Source: Montifringilla adamsi (Eukaryota; Chordata; Aves; Passeriformes; Passeridae). Taken from it: a stretch of DNA of 64,000 nucleotides. A model generated the notes under the pieces. The model did no database searches. It had not been told where the DNA came from and saw only the letters and a program-made list of their open reading frames with translations. Shown here one piece after another: positions 53,201-64,000 of this stretch. Made by a program: the position numbers and the translations under genes. Within the stretch, counting starts at the first letter, position 1. Each line of letters opens with the position of its first letter. The stretch covers positions 5,558,815 to 5,622,814 of the forward strand of contig JAGGNK010007448.1 in the NCBI GenBank assembly GCA_017590115.1. The letters are read 5' to 3'.

Positions 53201-54587
53201 CTGTAGGTGTGGAGTGTGGCTGCACTGGAAATCTCAATTCAGGGTTGAATGGGAAGGTCTCCAAAGGATGCAGAGGTTTTCCTGCTGCTGCAGGATGAGC
53301 TGGGAGCTTAGAGCGGTGTTGGGGAGGAGACGGGGATGGAAACATGGGGTGCATCTCTTGCCTGTAGGGAAGTGGCCAGGAGCACGTACTCATTGTTTGC
53401 CTGGTGCCTGTCTGACAGCAAGAACAGAACATCAAACCCCAGTTCTTTGCCTTCCGCTGGCTGACGTTGCTCTTGTCCCAAGAGTTCCTGCTGCCAGATG
53501 TCATCCGCATCTGGGACTCCCTCTTTGCTGATGACAAGCGCTTCGATTTCCTCCTGCTCGTCTGTTGTGCCATGCTGACGTAAGTACACACACAGCCCTC
53601 CTCTGCTTCTCTTCCGTGGATCCAGGAGTCTTCTCTAGGCATGTGTTAGGGCATCTGGTGAGGAGGTTATCGGTTTTAAAGTTTCTTTAAAAAGGAGTCA
53701 AAAGTAGCTGGAATAATTTCCGTCTTTCAGACTCATCCGGGATCAGTTGCTGGAAGGAGACTTCACTCTGAACATGAGGCTGCTACAGGTAAGAATTAAA
53801 TAGAGTGGGTGCAGAGAGCAATTGGAAAAGTCTTAAAATAGTACTGTGAGAGAGGATGACAGTATGTGAGAGGGTGGGAGGGTATGCCTGGTTCAAGACA
53901 AGTACCACATTTGTGATGTTTGCATGCAGGAAAATCTGCAGGGATCTTACATCACTCTCATTACTGGAAGTGGGAGTCTTTAGCACATGAACCCTTTCTA
54001 CCCTACAGAGAAATTATCATAGATTGGAGGTTTCTAGTGCTCCTTTGGTTTGCAAAAAAAAGTTAATAATTTCAAGCGAAGATGTAAAACCTTATATAAC
54101 ACTGCTTAATTTTTTGGCTAGAGGGTTTTGTTCAGTTTGAGATCTGTGAGAGCCTTAGGTTGGAAACGCCTGCACTGCACAGTTGGATATCTCATGTTCT
54201 GCCAGTTCCTGCTTTGGGCTGTGCAAGATACTGGCTTTGATAAGGCTCTCTGGCATGAGACAGAGCCCTGTGGCAGGCCAGGTTACTGTGCCCTTGGAGG
54301 ACAAAGTAAAAAAAAAAAAACAACAGCAAACCTTCTGGAAGGGTATTGAGGTTTGATCAGTTACAAAACAGGAAACTGTAGCTGTTAAAGGAGTAACTGA
54401 ACATGGCTGTATGTTATAATAGGCCAAGAACTTTGTTGTCAAAGTTTGCCTTGCTTAAACAAAACAATCTGTGTCAAGAATGCTGGGAAGTCACTGAAAT
54501 CCCTTTGCTTCTTTGCCATAGGATTATCCTATCTCTGATGTTCATCTGATTTTGAAGAAAGCAAAGGAACTTCAAGATTCCAAATAG
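47286..54587 (+). CDS. TBC1D13: TBC1D13, Rab GTPase-activating protein, 12 exons
   Basis: GAP that inactivates Rab35 and affects endosomal recycling and GLUT4 traffic. Coding exons: 47286-47308, 47485-47558, 47804-47844, 48258-48319, 48598-48697, 49769-49851, 50005-50164, 50971-51178, 51752-51915, 53419-53579, 53731-53788, 54522-54587. They join in frame to 399 residues (human 400), so the protein is essentially one TBC domain. Seen: the arginine-finger motif IxxDxxR at Ile123-Asp126-Arg129, which spans the exon 6/7 junction, and the glutamine-finger motif YxQ at Tyr226-Val-Gln228 in exon 8. The C-terminus is AKELQDSK as in mammals. The ATG has an optimal GCCGCC context and lies 3' of the GC-box cluster. 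It is divergent from ZER1 and in tandem with ENDOG. Confidence 0.96.
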
Positions 54588-57500
54588 TCCATGGGCCTAA
54601 CAAAAGGTGTCAGAGAACTGTGTGGCAGTGGATCCCAGGAGATGGCCCCTTGCAGTGTGGTGCACTAAAGCTCCTACTGGTCTCTGCAAGACTTCAGGTT
54701 TTGTTAGAACTACTGGCCACCTTGAAGACTTCTACTCTATTTATTAGGTCAAGAACTGATTACTTCCCTGTCTACTTGGGTCCTGCACTCCAGATTTTTC
54801 CACATCTCAAATGCCTCTTTGCTGCCAAAAGCAGTTCTTTGTATCTTTTTTTAATGACTTTGAGTTTGGGGAGAAAGAAACCTTCTGTCTGCATATCCCT
54901 GAAGGGATGGACTCCTGTATCATGGAATTAACACATGGAGTAACTTCTGATGGGGAAAGGACAGACTTAAGTCCAGTGAATTTTGGTGGGTGAGGATAGA
55001 AGGATCTTCCTCCTGTGAACAGAATGTATTCCAGTGAAGTCACACATTCTGCCATTCAAGTAGATTCTGGATTCTCCTCTCTCGTGTCTGCACTTGGCCG
55101 TCCCTGAGGCCTGTGAAGAAGAAGAAGATTGCATCACTTTGTGGTGAAGGTCACCTGGCAGTTTGCACTCCTTTGACTGGGAAAGAGACTTGGGAAGCTG
55201 AGGTGGGAGGACACGGTGACAGCTGGTGGCTTTGTGCACCCAAACTGCCTGAATCCAGAACTGCCTTATCAACGAGGTGTCCTTGAAAGCAAGACTGGTG
55301 GTTTTAATCCCGTGCTCAAGTGTTGCTCCAAGTCAAGCCTTACTACGCACAGCCTTAGAGCAGGGAGGCCTCATGCTGCTCTGAACTGGAGCATATCCAG
55401 CTACAATCAGGATTCTGAAACACAAGAAATGGACACCTAATCATGTGCAATGAAGACAGATGCGTTTAGGGGTTTATACAGGCACAGAACTGGAGTTTTC
55501 TGCCTCAGTGGCTTATATAATACTACTCCCATTAAGGTCTGGTCACAGTAACCTTGCTATTGTCTCACAGAACTTCTTGCCAGGAAGAGACAGTTGTGAT
55601 CTGCAGTAAGAGTCCTTCTCTAGCACAATCCAGCAGGCATACAGGCATCTGTCATGAGCTGACTGCTGGGGCTGATCCACTGTTCTGTCCTGGTCCTGCT
55701 GGAGTCTCAGTCCTGAGCTGGACACTTGTTCCTCCTGAGAGGGAAACTGCTGCACTTCAGATACAGTCCAGTGGGCTCAGGTGAACAGGGACTGAGACAA
55801 ACCACAGGGAGAACTGCTGACCTGCCACAGTGCTGAGCTGAGCAGAAACCCCATCCTCAGAAACTGCCAGCACCCAAGTGCTTGTGTGGTGCTGAAGCTC
55901 TTGAGTGAACACTAATCCAACATGATTTTCCCTTTCTTTCTGTGCTGTGCTGGCTCACCTCTGCTGTTGGACACTGCAGTCTTTGGTATTTATGGGTGTT
56001 GATTTGTTAAAGGTCAGTCAGTCTTTGTAAGATCTGCTTAAGCTGCTGCTGGCCTAGACTTGCCCTAGCAGGAGGGATGCTGGCAGCCTTCACCTGTTTT
56101 TACTGGTGTTATTTCCTTCACTGAAGGCCTTCACAGGCTGCTGTAATTCTCACCAGGGTGTGTGGGGAGATGGCAGGACAGGTTGGTGCACGTACCCATG
56201 TTCTTACTGGCAATCCCAAGCAATCTCTGCCTCTTGAGAAGATGCTTGAGTACCACTTACAGCCATGTGTTGCTGCTGTGTTGCAAGAGCAATTTAAGGT
56301 TTAAAGCAATCTATAATTAGTACCTGTGGCAACAGTATTCCCTCTCTGCTGCAATCTTTTCTTGAGGGTATAGTTTTCCTCCCAAGAAAAATGGGGCAGG
56401 TAGACCAGGGCAGTGTGATGAAGCATCCTGGCTGCTCTGGCACTGGATGGATGTTCTTTCTGAGCTGTTCCAGGTGGTCTCAGCTCTTGGCTACCTGCAC
56501 TAGGGAGGCTGTTGGCCAGGCCTGGTGTGGTCAGAGAGCCACCTGGGAGGTTCTCTACAGATGTAGAACCAGAGGGGCCCCGCTCTTAGGCAGAATTGTA
56601 CCTGCTCCTGCCTCAGAACTGCTGTAGATACTGCAGCTTTCCCATTCCATGCACAAAGTCTGCTCTCATCTCCCTGGATCCTTTGCTGGGCTGTTCATTC
56701 TGGGTTCCCCTGGCAGCTGCAGAGTTTCCTTATGCTGGAATTTCTCCCTGGCAAGAGGACCATCCATGAGTGTTCCTACTCTGAGCAGCTGGCAGTCTCC
56801 TTAAAGTAACCTGGAGAGGCAGCAGGCAAATCAGGATGAAAGCATTGCTTGGAAATGAACTTCTGCACGTTTTCAGCATGGCTTTGGGCCCTGAGGGTGA
56901 CCATCCCACTGGGGAAGGCACAGGGGAGGTGGCAGCACAGGTGTCATGCTGTCTTCTCCCTTCCTGGGTGTCCAAGGGCTCCTGTTAGGTCACCTTGCTT
57001 CAGTGGGTGACAGTGAATGCTTCTGAAAGGAGCTTGCTGTGGTTTAAAAGGATGCAATGAGAGATTTGGCTGCTGGAAAGGATCTCTGAGATAAATTCTG
57101 TAGCCTTATCCCGACTATGGCTGCCAAACCTACTGAGTTCTGTGGGGAGAGCTTGCAACACTTTGAAACGTCCAGACAGGCTGTTCCATACATAAAAAGC
57201 TGTTTTATATTCCTGCTTATTTCCTTCCTGTGTGGTAGAACTTCTGTCCTGCTGTTGAAAGGAGTGGTACTTTTCATTGTCTTGGGACATCTATTTCTTT
57301 ATCCAAGACTTTCTCCGTTCTTTAAGAGCAAAACCAGATTTTCTGAGGGGACAAAAGAAAGTCTTAACCTTTTACCAGCTTTTGAATCTCCTCATGTTTC
57401 CCTTGGCTTCCTTCCTCAAAGGTTTTTGGTGATTTATTTTTGTTGTTCTTGAAGTGAGACAATACCTAACTGGTGTTTCCTTGCTTGTGTGGCCAAGTAA

Positions 57501-57708
57501 CACCTGCTCCAGCCTTGAGATGTTTCTGCTTCTGGTTTCTTACAATCCTGACCTGCTGAAAGAGCTGATCTTTAGGGTGGTAGGTATTAGTCTGGGGTGC
57601 CTTGGGGACCCATTATCTCACAGGGACTTGAAACAGAGGAAGTTTAAATAGGTCTTACCATGTGTTCCTCACAGGCAGGACTACTGCCAGAGGGGAAAGG
57701 GAAATAAA
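54588..57708 (+). terminator. TBC1D13: Probable long TBC1D13 3' UTR
   Basis: No AATAAA is visible on the + strand from the TBC1D13 stop until 57703-57708. If that signal is used, the 3' UTR is about 3.1 kb. Variant hexamers (for example GATAAA near 57090) could give shorter forms. No conserved reading frame, RNA gene or transposon is seen in the stretch. Confidence 0.45.
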
Positions 57709-57996
57709 TCACCTTGAGCTGGGAGGGAAAACAGGACTCTCCTGGAGGTGGGAAGAGATCAGCTTTCCCTGGGAAGGAGAGGTCTGTTCTACCTGCCCCT
57801 CGCTGGAGTTCAAGCTTTGTAGAACTTTGTGGCTTTGCCAGTGAGGTAGATCAAGTTGCTGGTGGTGGTCATTTGGGAGACTGATTTTGAGTTTGAATTT
57901 TGTGACTCGACCTAGAATTATTCACACTTTGGCACTGAACAGAATGAAGGCCAGAAGTTTTTTTGGAGGAGTCTGGGGTGTTTGGGAATCAGAGAC

Positions 57997-58312
57997 TGTT
58001 TTTCCTTTAGGAATGTCAGTGACTTTGTTTTAGCTGTTTGGAGCAGTCTTCTAAAATGCCCTTTCCCCAAAGAAAGGCACAGATAACACTTTTTTTTTCT
58101 ACTTTATTTGCAAAGAACTGCCAGAAAAGGGTGTAGTGAACATTTCAGGGAGTCTGGGCTGTTTTTCCTTAAGGAATGTCAGTGACTTTGTTTTAGCTGT
58201 CTGGAGCAGCCTTCTAAAATGCCCTTTCCCCAAAGAGAGGCACAGATAACACTTTTTTTTTTTCTACTTTATTTGCAAAGAACTGCCAGAAAAGGGTGTA
58301 GTGAACATTTCA
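57997..58312. repeat. Tandem duplication of about 150 bases upstream of ENDOG
   Basis: Copy 1 is 57997-58147 and copy 2 is 58160-58312. Both run from TGTTTTTCCTT through GGAATGTCAGTGACTTTG and AAATGCCCTTTCCCCAAAGA to GTGTAGTGAACATTTCA. They differ at a few positions and in the length of one T run. A partial extra match (GAGTCTGGG) precedes each copy. The duplication ends about 550 bases before the ENDOG start codon, at the edge of its CpG island. Confidence 0.93.
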
Positions 58313-58439
58313 TCACTCTAAAACTCTTTCTTTTATGCTTCTTTTTTCAAACACTATTTTTGTAAGGTTTCCTTTAACTAAACGGATGTCTGTGCAAACC
58401 TCTCCTGTTGCTGTGAGTCGGAGTTGGGGCAGATCCAGG

Positions 58440-58860
58440 TTCCTGCTGCGGTGTCCGTAGGTGCGACAGCAGCACGGTGAGCTGCGGCCAGCCCCGGCCA
58501 ACCGGCGCCGCTCCTCCGCCGCCTTCTCCTTTCCGCGACGGTTTTGCTTTGCCTTTCCAGGAATGCCTGGCACAGGTGCTACCGCACTGCGAGCGCTCTC
58601 GGCGGCGGTGGCAGCTGGGTCCCCGCGCCTCGCTGCCCGCGGTGTCCTTGTGCCCCATGTCCCCGGCCCTGTGCCCCGTGTCCCGGCCCTGTGCCCCGTG
58701 TCCCGGCCGCTCTCTCGTTCTCAGCAAAGCGTTCCCGGCATCGCGGCGCGCCCGCTCTGCGCGCTCCCCTTAAAGCGGCGATGCCGTCGGCGCAGCGCGG
58801 CCGCTTGTGGCTCGGCCGCGGCCCGTTTAAGGCGGGGCTGGCCCGCACGGTGGAACGGCC
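58440..58860 (+). promoter_or_regulatory. ENDOG: CpG-island promoter and 5' UTR of ENDOG
   Basis: GC content rises sharply at about 58440 and stays high through exon 1 to about 59420. A TATA-like element is not evident. The sequence GTTTAAGGCGGGGC just before the ATG could be a weak initiator region. The exact start site cannot be placed. Confidence 0.6.
58646..58706. repeat. Three tandem 20-21-base GC-rich units in the ENDOG promoter
   Basis: Units at 58646-58666, 58667-58686 and 58687-58706 share CCCTGTGCCCCGTGTCCCGG. The last two are identical and the first differs at a few positions. A fourth degenerate unit may precede them. Confidence 0.85.
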
Positions 58861-60860
58861 ATGCTGCGGGCCCGGTGGGTGCTGCCGCTGGCGGTGGGCG
58901 CGGGGCTGGGGGCGGCCCTCGGCCGCTGGGAGCGCCGCGAGCACCGGGAGCGGAGCGATGCGGCCGAGGGGCTGCTGGCCCGCCTGCCCGTGCTGCCCGC
59001 CGTGGCCGCGGCCAGCCTGCCCGCGCCGCCGGGCTCGGGACGCACCGAGCTGAGCAAGTACGGGCTGCCCGGGCTGGCGCAGCTGCGGAGCCGCGAGTCC
59101 TACGTGCTGTGCTACGACCCGCGGAGCCGCAGCGCGCTCTGGGTCATCGAGCAGCTCAACCGGGACACGCTCAGCGGCGCCTCGGACCGCGCCGCCTGCG
59201 ACTTCCAGGAGGACGACTCTGTGCACGAATATCACCGCGCCACCAACGCCGACTACCGCGGCAGCGGCTTCGACCGCGGGCACCTGGCCGCCGCCGCCAA
59301 CCACAGGTGGAGCCAGAAGGCCATGCGGGACACGTTCTACTTGAGCAACATCGCCCCGCAGGTACGGCCCGAGCCCTGCGGGGGAGCCGGAGCTGCCCGC
59401 GCTCCTGGGCAGACGCTGCTCCCTGCGGGAATCACCCCCGGAGAATCGCTGTGTTTGTGCCTGCAGCAGCTCAGGCAGAGAGCGGCCAAAGGCACTGGGA
59501 GGTGCCGATTTGCTGCTAAATTTAACAGGGATCCTGCAAATGCACCTGCCTGTGTGTGCCTCTCAAGCCGTGAGAGAGAGAGCAGAATTAAACAGGTGCA
59601 CACTTGCTGGAAATTATGGCCTTAGGCAATGGGTCCTGTCCTGGGTGTGCAAACCAGGCCATCACTGCTCCCAAAGCAGAGGTGATAGTGGAGATCGGGT
59701 ATGGAAAGTGCTTGGGGCTCTGAGATGTGTTACAGGTGGTGTTACTCTGAACTGTGAGGAAATACCCCAGCAACTGACTACTGGTTGTGTTTCTAGAATC
59801 CTCATTTAAACCAGAATGCCTGGAACAACCTTGAGAAGTACTGCAGGAGCTTGGCAAAAAACAATAGGAATGTCTATGTCTGCACAGGACCCCTCTTCCT
59901 GCCCAGGTAAACACGAGGACTGAGCTGGCCTGGCACCCAAAAGATGTATTGTGCTAGCAAAGAAAAACAGGCTGAGGGACCAGACAGGAGGGATCTACTA
60001 AGAGCCCTCAGTAGGTGAGACCAGCTGTGCACAGAGGTTCTGTGGAAAGGTACCTTCTTAGGATTAGGATTAGTTTATGTATTTCCCATTCATATGATTA
60101 TTTAATGAGTCAAGTGGGATTCTTGAGCTGCAGTATAACCAGCTTGTTTTGGTTTGCAGCCATTAACAATTTAGTAATTAACTGATTACCAGATTAGACT
60201 GCAGACCCCATCCCTGCAGAATAAAGCTTTCAGGTTCAATATCATGGATTACTTCTGCACCTAAGGACATAACTTTATTTTCAGAGATCTCCACATAGCA
60301 CCAAAGAGCAGCTGTCTCATGTTGAGATCTCTTCAGCAGCAGGAAATAGCTTGGAAAGTCTGTTAAAGAGAGCCAGCAGGGAGGGGATTTGGGAGCAGCC
60401 CCAATGCACAGCTCACCCTCACCATGTCACATAACCTTTGTCCCTGCTGTGTTTTACAGCCCTGTTGCAGGAGCAGAGCTGCTGCCTGCTGTGGGTGGGG
60501 GCTTATTTAGGGGGTGTTGGTGGACTGAGGGGGTGGAGTGACACCAAAGCAGGAGCTAACCTGGGCTGTTGCTGCAGGATGGAGGCCGATGGGAAGATGT
60601 ATGTGAAGTACCAGGTGATCGGGAAGAACAACGTGGCTGTCCCCACCCATTTCTTCAAGGTGCTCATCTTGGAAAAGGAGAGTGGGGAGATTGAGTTGCG
60701 CTCCTACGTGATGCCCAACAGCCCTGTGGATGATAAAATCCCCCTGGAACGGTTCCTGGTTCCCATCGAGAGCATTGAGCGAGCCTCAGGGCTCCTCTTT
60801 GTTCCAAACATCCTCAGGAGAACAAGTAACTTGAAAGCCATCACAGCTGGAAAGCAGTGA
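58861..60860 (+). CDS. ENDOG: Mitochondrial endonuclease G, 3 exons
   Basis: Mg-dependent beta-beta-alpha-metal (DNA/RNA non-specific) nuclease of the mitochondrial intermembrane space, released to the nucleus during apoptosis and also tied to mtDNA clearance. Coding exons: 58861-59361, 59797-59906, 60578-60860. They join to 297 residues, the same length as human. The first about 48 residues are Arg/Ala/Leu-rich and lack acidic clusters at the start, consistent with a mitochondrial targeting segment. The catalytic motif Asp138-Arg-Gly-His141 is intact in exon 1, within GSGFDRGHLAAAANH. Metal-site Asn172 and Glu180 are present in exon 2. The C-terminal FVPNIL block and ITAG end match the family. 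Exon 1 is strongly GC-biased relative to exons 2 and 3 because it lies inside the CpG island. It follows TBC1D13 in the same direction and converges with SPOUT1. Confidence 0.97.
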
Positions 60861-61263
60861 ACCCTGAGTAGAACAAATACAGGTAACCCCTGGCAAAGGA
60901 CTGGCAGCCACCTGCAGAATCAGTTCTTTGTGCAGTTGTAAATGTGGGAATTCAGATTCAAACCTGCACTTCTCTCCACCGCTCCCCTTGTGTCTCACTG
61001 AAACAGACACACAGCAGGTCTCCAGAATGGTCCTGCAGGAGGCTCGGGCACTGCAGTAGCTCTCTAGGATTTGCCCCATGTCCACTGCTGCCTTGGAGTT
61101 GTGTGAGGCTCATTCAGGCAGAAAGGGAAGTCAAGTAACTGTTGCTGATTAGCAGGGAAGGTGAGGAGCAAGGTGGATGCCAAGGGAGGAGAGAAGTTCC
61201 TGCCTTCCTGTGGCTAAAGAACTGTATGATTGTTTTCTTTCAGAAGATGGTTTTAGCAGTAAA
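60861..61263 (+). terminator. ENDOG: ENDOG 3' UTR (end uncertain)
   Basis: No canonical AATAAA follows the ENDOG stop on the + strand. The best candidate I see is the variant AGTAAA at 61258-61263, giving about 0.4 kb of 3' UTR. The region has no other gene. Confidence 0.35.
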
Positions 61264-61658
61264 GCTTTGAACACCCAATGAATTGGTTGTTTCTTATCTG
61301 CTCTCACCAACGCTCTGAATAGCTCAGCAGGAGGAGGGGAGGATGGAGCCAACTTTTCCAGCTGCTTTCCTGTCTGAGCTCACTGCAGGCAGAGCTTAAG
61401 GCATTGCAGACAGAGCCAGACTGTAAAGAGATGATGTGTTTTAGTGCTGAGGCTCGATTGAAGCTCCAGCCCTTCCTGCTGTTGGGAAAGATGAAGCCTT
61501 GTAGGGGGCTGGGGGAAGTCAGGCTGAGGCAGGAACAGCTTCTTGGCTTAAGGATAAGTTCTGACTTAGTTTTGGTCTGAAGGCCACATCGCTCCAGAGG
61601 CACTGCCTGAAATCCAGGCACACACCTGGATTTCACAGCAGCTGAGGTTCCATACAGC

Positions 61659-61905
61659 TTTATTCCCACCCCAGATGTCCAAGTTGCTGAGACCAAGTCT
61701 GCTGCCAGGCTCGTGCCAGCTGCTGGGAAGCAGCAAGCAGCCCTTGGCTGCACCACACAGGCAGGAGGGCACAGACTGGGCTCCCTGCAGCACTGAATGC
61801 CTGGCTGGGTGTTGTGGCCACCTGCACTCCCAGAGCACGGAGCTTGCTTAAACTGCTGACAAACGAGGTGAGAGAGGGGGTGTAGAGCTCCAAACACAGT
61901 TTATT
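61659..61905 (-). terminator. SPOUT1: Candidate SPOUT1 poly(A) signals
   Basis: Reverse-strand AATAAA hexamers lie at 61900-61905 and 61659-61664 (TTTATT on +), 0.5 and 0.74 kb after the SPOUT1 stop. The first is followed in transcript sense by a GT-rich stretch (TGTGTTTGG), as expected for a used site, but it falls inside the LTR-like block. Confidence 0.5.
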
Positions 61906-62170
61906 GCAATGCAGAGTGTCCAGGGACAGAGACCAAAGGGGGCTGAGGACACAGGGTTTGATAAGGGGGGAAAGGGCGGATCCGAGGGCCAATGGGAACT
62001 GAGCACAGGTGGCACAGAGGAGGGGCAGCCAACTGGGGAGCCAATGAGGGCACAGGGGCGGAGCATTGCAGTAAACCGGAACCAATGGGGGACAAGAGAG
62101 GGGAGAACATTCCAGAGGGAGTACATAGAAGGAAAAAAGGGCAGCTGGACTGGGTGATACCAGTATAACC
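61840..62170 (-). mobile_element. Possible solo LTR (endogenous retrovirus-like), non-coding
   Basis: Read on the minus strand, this block has an LTR-like order of signals. Three inverted CCAAT boxes come first (CCAAT on + at 62082-62086, 62041-62045, 61989-61993), with a GC box at 62055-62061. A weak TATA-like TTATCAAA follows near 61955. Next is AATAAA at 61900-61905, followed by a GT-rich stretch and a CT-rich tail. Clear TG...CA ends and a target-site duplication were not found, so boundaries are approximate. A CpG-poor promoter or an ordinary 3' UTR is the alternative. No retroviral gene is present. Confidence 0.3.
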
Positions 62171-62397
62171 TTGAGCCTGCCACTGCTTATGGGTGAGACC
62201 ACTGTGTTCAGAGGAGTGTCTCTCTCTGACCCTGGGTCCCCACAGCTGGGCAGCCCTGCCAGCTCCAGTCCCAGCTGGGCAGCCCAGCCAGCTCGTCACT
62301 CCAGCCTTGGTCCCTCCAAGCTCCTGGAGTGACTTGCCCAGCACCCCACATCTGAAGAGCTGCCTCCCCAAGGGCAAGGTCAGTGGTTTCCCTTCCC

Positions 62398-63819
62398 TCA
62401 GCTGTCTTTGGGTGTCTTCACAGCTTCCTCAATGTGTGGTCTCAGTGCAGAGAGAGAGATCAGCAGCGCTTCCTGCAGCAGAGCCAGGCCAGTCAGAGCA
62501 CACCAGGGCCATGTGTGTCCCTGCCCCAGGCAGACACCCAGCACTGCCCTGTGCACACCCAGCACCATCAGCCCCACCTCTGTCCGGATGGTTCTGCTGC
62601 CCTGGCTGGGACACGTGTTCAGGTAGAAGTCAAACAGGACGCTTGGGTCGGTGACCTCCAGGTTTGGGTCCACATCAACCCCAGCTTCCAAGCCCTCAAG
62701 GCCTCCAAATACAACAAGGGCATGCCTGGGGAGAGCACAAGGACAGGGTGAGAGCAGACTGTCTAGGACTGCATCCAGGCTCCTGTGTGCTGCTGAACAG
62801 GGAGCTGTGTCTGTTGCTGATGGTTCCCACTGCAGCTGCCTCCCCACCAAAGCCCCACAGCATCTGGCCAATGTGACAGTCCCTGCTACCAACTGCAGAG
62901 AAAGAGGGAAAGAATTGGCCTTGTTCTGAGGTATTTCCCCTGCTCTGCTGCCTGCACCAGCCTCACTGGGAGCTCTGAGTGAGTCCAAGCAGGCAGGACA
63001 CAAACCTGAAGGAGGGCAGAGTGACCTGGTCCACAGAGCTGCCCCGCTCTGAGGTCCCAATAGAGAGATCATAACCTTCCTTGAATGGGCACTCGGAAAA
63101 GACAGCACCTGGAAAACAAGAGTTTGGGGTTACTGCTGCCATGTGCTCACCTGTGTGCCTTCTGGACAGGCTAAAACACTCCATGGTTGAGTAGTGGTAG
63201 CAGGAGTTGCTTTCAGTGCCAAAAGTGCAGCTGGAGACAGAGTGACTCCTCTTTCCCACATAATTCCCCTGCTGCAATTCTCCCACATCCTTTTCCTCAA
63301 AGCTCAAGACAGGTGCCAGGAACCACCCCCTAACAGCTTACAGTCTTCCTACAAGGTTCCATCAACCAGAAGATATGAAAACAATTTTTCAGGGGTCTTG
63401 GACTCCAATTGCTGGTTCTGATGTGAATGAGTGGGATGTAGTTATCGTGGAAATAGAGAAGGGCATCAACTCATCTCTTGCTGTTGTGCAGCCATTTGGA
63501 GCAATGGTGAGTGGAGGTTACAGAGCACAGTCCTGGAGGGTGACTGGGGTGGTTCATGCCTCGTTTCATCCCTAAAATCTGACTGCCACATGGCTGCTGG
63601 CTGCACATGTAACGTGCATGTCTCCTTCAGACAAGGAGCTTTCTAGGAAAGAGATGCATGCAGCCAGCAGGCCTGAGACTGGTGTGGACGCCCAGGCAGG
63701 GAATCTCCCTGGATACTCACTCAAGCAGGAGGCCAGGCGGACGCTGTAACCCCAGTACAAGCCCGAGACTGCCCGGGGGTGGTGCGAGGACACCACGGTG
63801 CCTTTCCGCACTTTGGCTT
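62398..63819 (-). CDS. SPOUT1: SPOUT1 (SPOUT-family RNA methyltransferase), last four exons only
   Basis: C-terminal part of the SPOUT-domain methyltransferase (C9orf114/CENP-32), an RNA-binding protein linked to centrosome-spindle attachment. Visible coding exons in transcript order: 63819-63721, 63108-63006, 62725-62578, 62472-62398. All are joined by GT-AG introns in matching phase and end at TGA (62400-62398). Seen: KGTVVSS, then GLYWGYSVRLASCLS, the SAM-pocket motif GYDLSIGTSERG, ALVVFGGLEGLEAG of the trefoil knot, and NTCPSQGSRTIRTEEALL near the end. This corresponds to roughly the last 140 of 376 residues in human. The C-terminal tail after ISLSALRP differs from human, as this end is poorly conserved. 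The 5' exons lie beyond base 64000, and 63820-64000 is intron. The gene converges with ENDOG. Confidence 0.93.
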
Positions 63820-64000
63820 CTGAAAGAAAGCAAAGAGGTTAAACAGCCCCTGTGATCTGGTGAGATTTGACCAGCCACAGCCATCACCCTCTCTTTTTCC
63901 AGAATGTGAAAAAGTATTCTGGAAATTGTAAGTTATGGAAAGCCTGTGAGCTTGTGTTTGGGCTGTTTATTGCTGAGAAGAAGAAGAGCTGACAGTTTTT

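Noticed and set aside
58461..59519. 352-codon + strand ORF over the ENDOG promoter and exon 1
   Set aside because: It is out of frame with the conserved ENDOG reading frame and lacks any recognisable domain. The frame with DRGH and the conserved splice junctions is the real one.
61304..61897. 197-codon minus-strand ORF near the SPOUT1 3' end
   Set aside because: It lies beyond the first SPOUT1 poly(A) signal and overlaps another minus-strand frame. The composition is unremarkable and shows no family similarity.

Overview
This is vertebrate nuclear DNA, almost certainly from a bird. The genes have many short GT-AG exons that encode close matches to vertebrate proteins. A decayed CR1 retroposon with the typical bird/reptile 3' end lies in one intron. 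Introns are compact and promoters are strong CpG islands. The gene order PKN3 - ZDHHC12 - ZER1 - TBC1D13 - ENDOG - SPOUT1, with the strands + - - + + -, is that of human 9q34.11, so this is a conserved syntenic block (a microchromosome segment in birds, by inference).

Layout: 1-785 is the PKN3 promoter/CpG island. 786-18252 (+) is PKN3, 22 coding exons, 943 residues. 18253-21546 holds the converging 3' ends of PKN3 and ZDHHC12 and a 102-base pure pyrimidine tract. 21547-25110 (-) is ZDHHC12, 5 exons, 261 residues, with a 20-N assembly gap in intron 1. 25111-31264 is mostly intergenic with no protein gene that I can support. 31973-42495 (-) is the ZER1 coding region, 15 coding exons, 766 residues, plus a non-coding first exon at about 46.4 kb. 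46407-47285 is a GC-rich bidirectional promoter shared by ZER1 and TBC1D13 with two perfect CRE palindromes. 47286-54587 (+) is TBC1D13, 12 exons, 399 residues. 58861-60860 (+) is ENDOG, 3 exons, 297 residues. 62398-63819 (-) holds the last four exons of SPOUT1, whose 5' part lies beyond the window.

All splice junctions were assigned by hand from reading frame, GT/AG signals and remembered family sequence. In the five complete genes the exons join in frame without a stop, and lengths match the human proteins closely (ZER1 766, ENDOG 297, TBC1D13 399 against 400, ZDHHC12 261 against 267, PKN3 943 against 889). Catalytic residues are intact throughout.

The genes do not form an operon-like pathway. 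They are a Rho-effector kinase, a Golgi/ER palmitoyltransferase, a CUL2 substrate receptor for glycine N-degrons, a Rab35 GAP, a mitochondrial nuclease and an RNA methyltransferase. I found no undescribed biological system. The points worth a second look are regulatory or repeat-level: the paired CREs, a spliced upstream ORF in ZER1, a possible solo LTR in the SPOUT1 3' region, three local tandem duplications, a promoter-proximal minisatellite in PKN3, and exon starts that look like splice donors.
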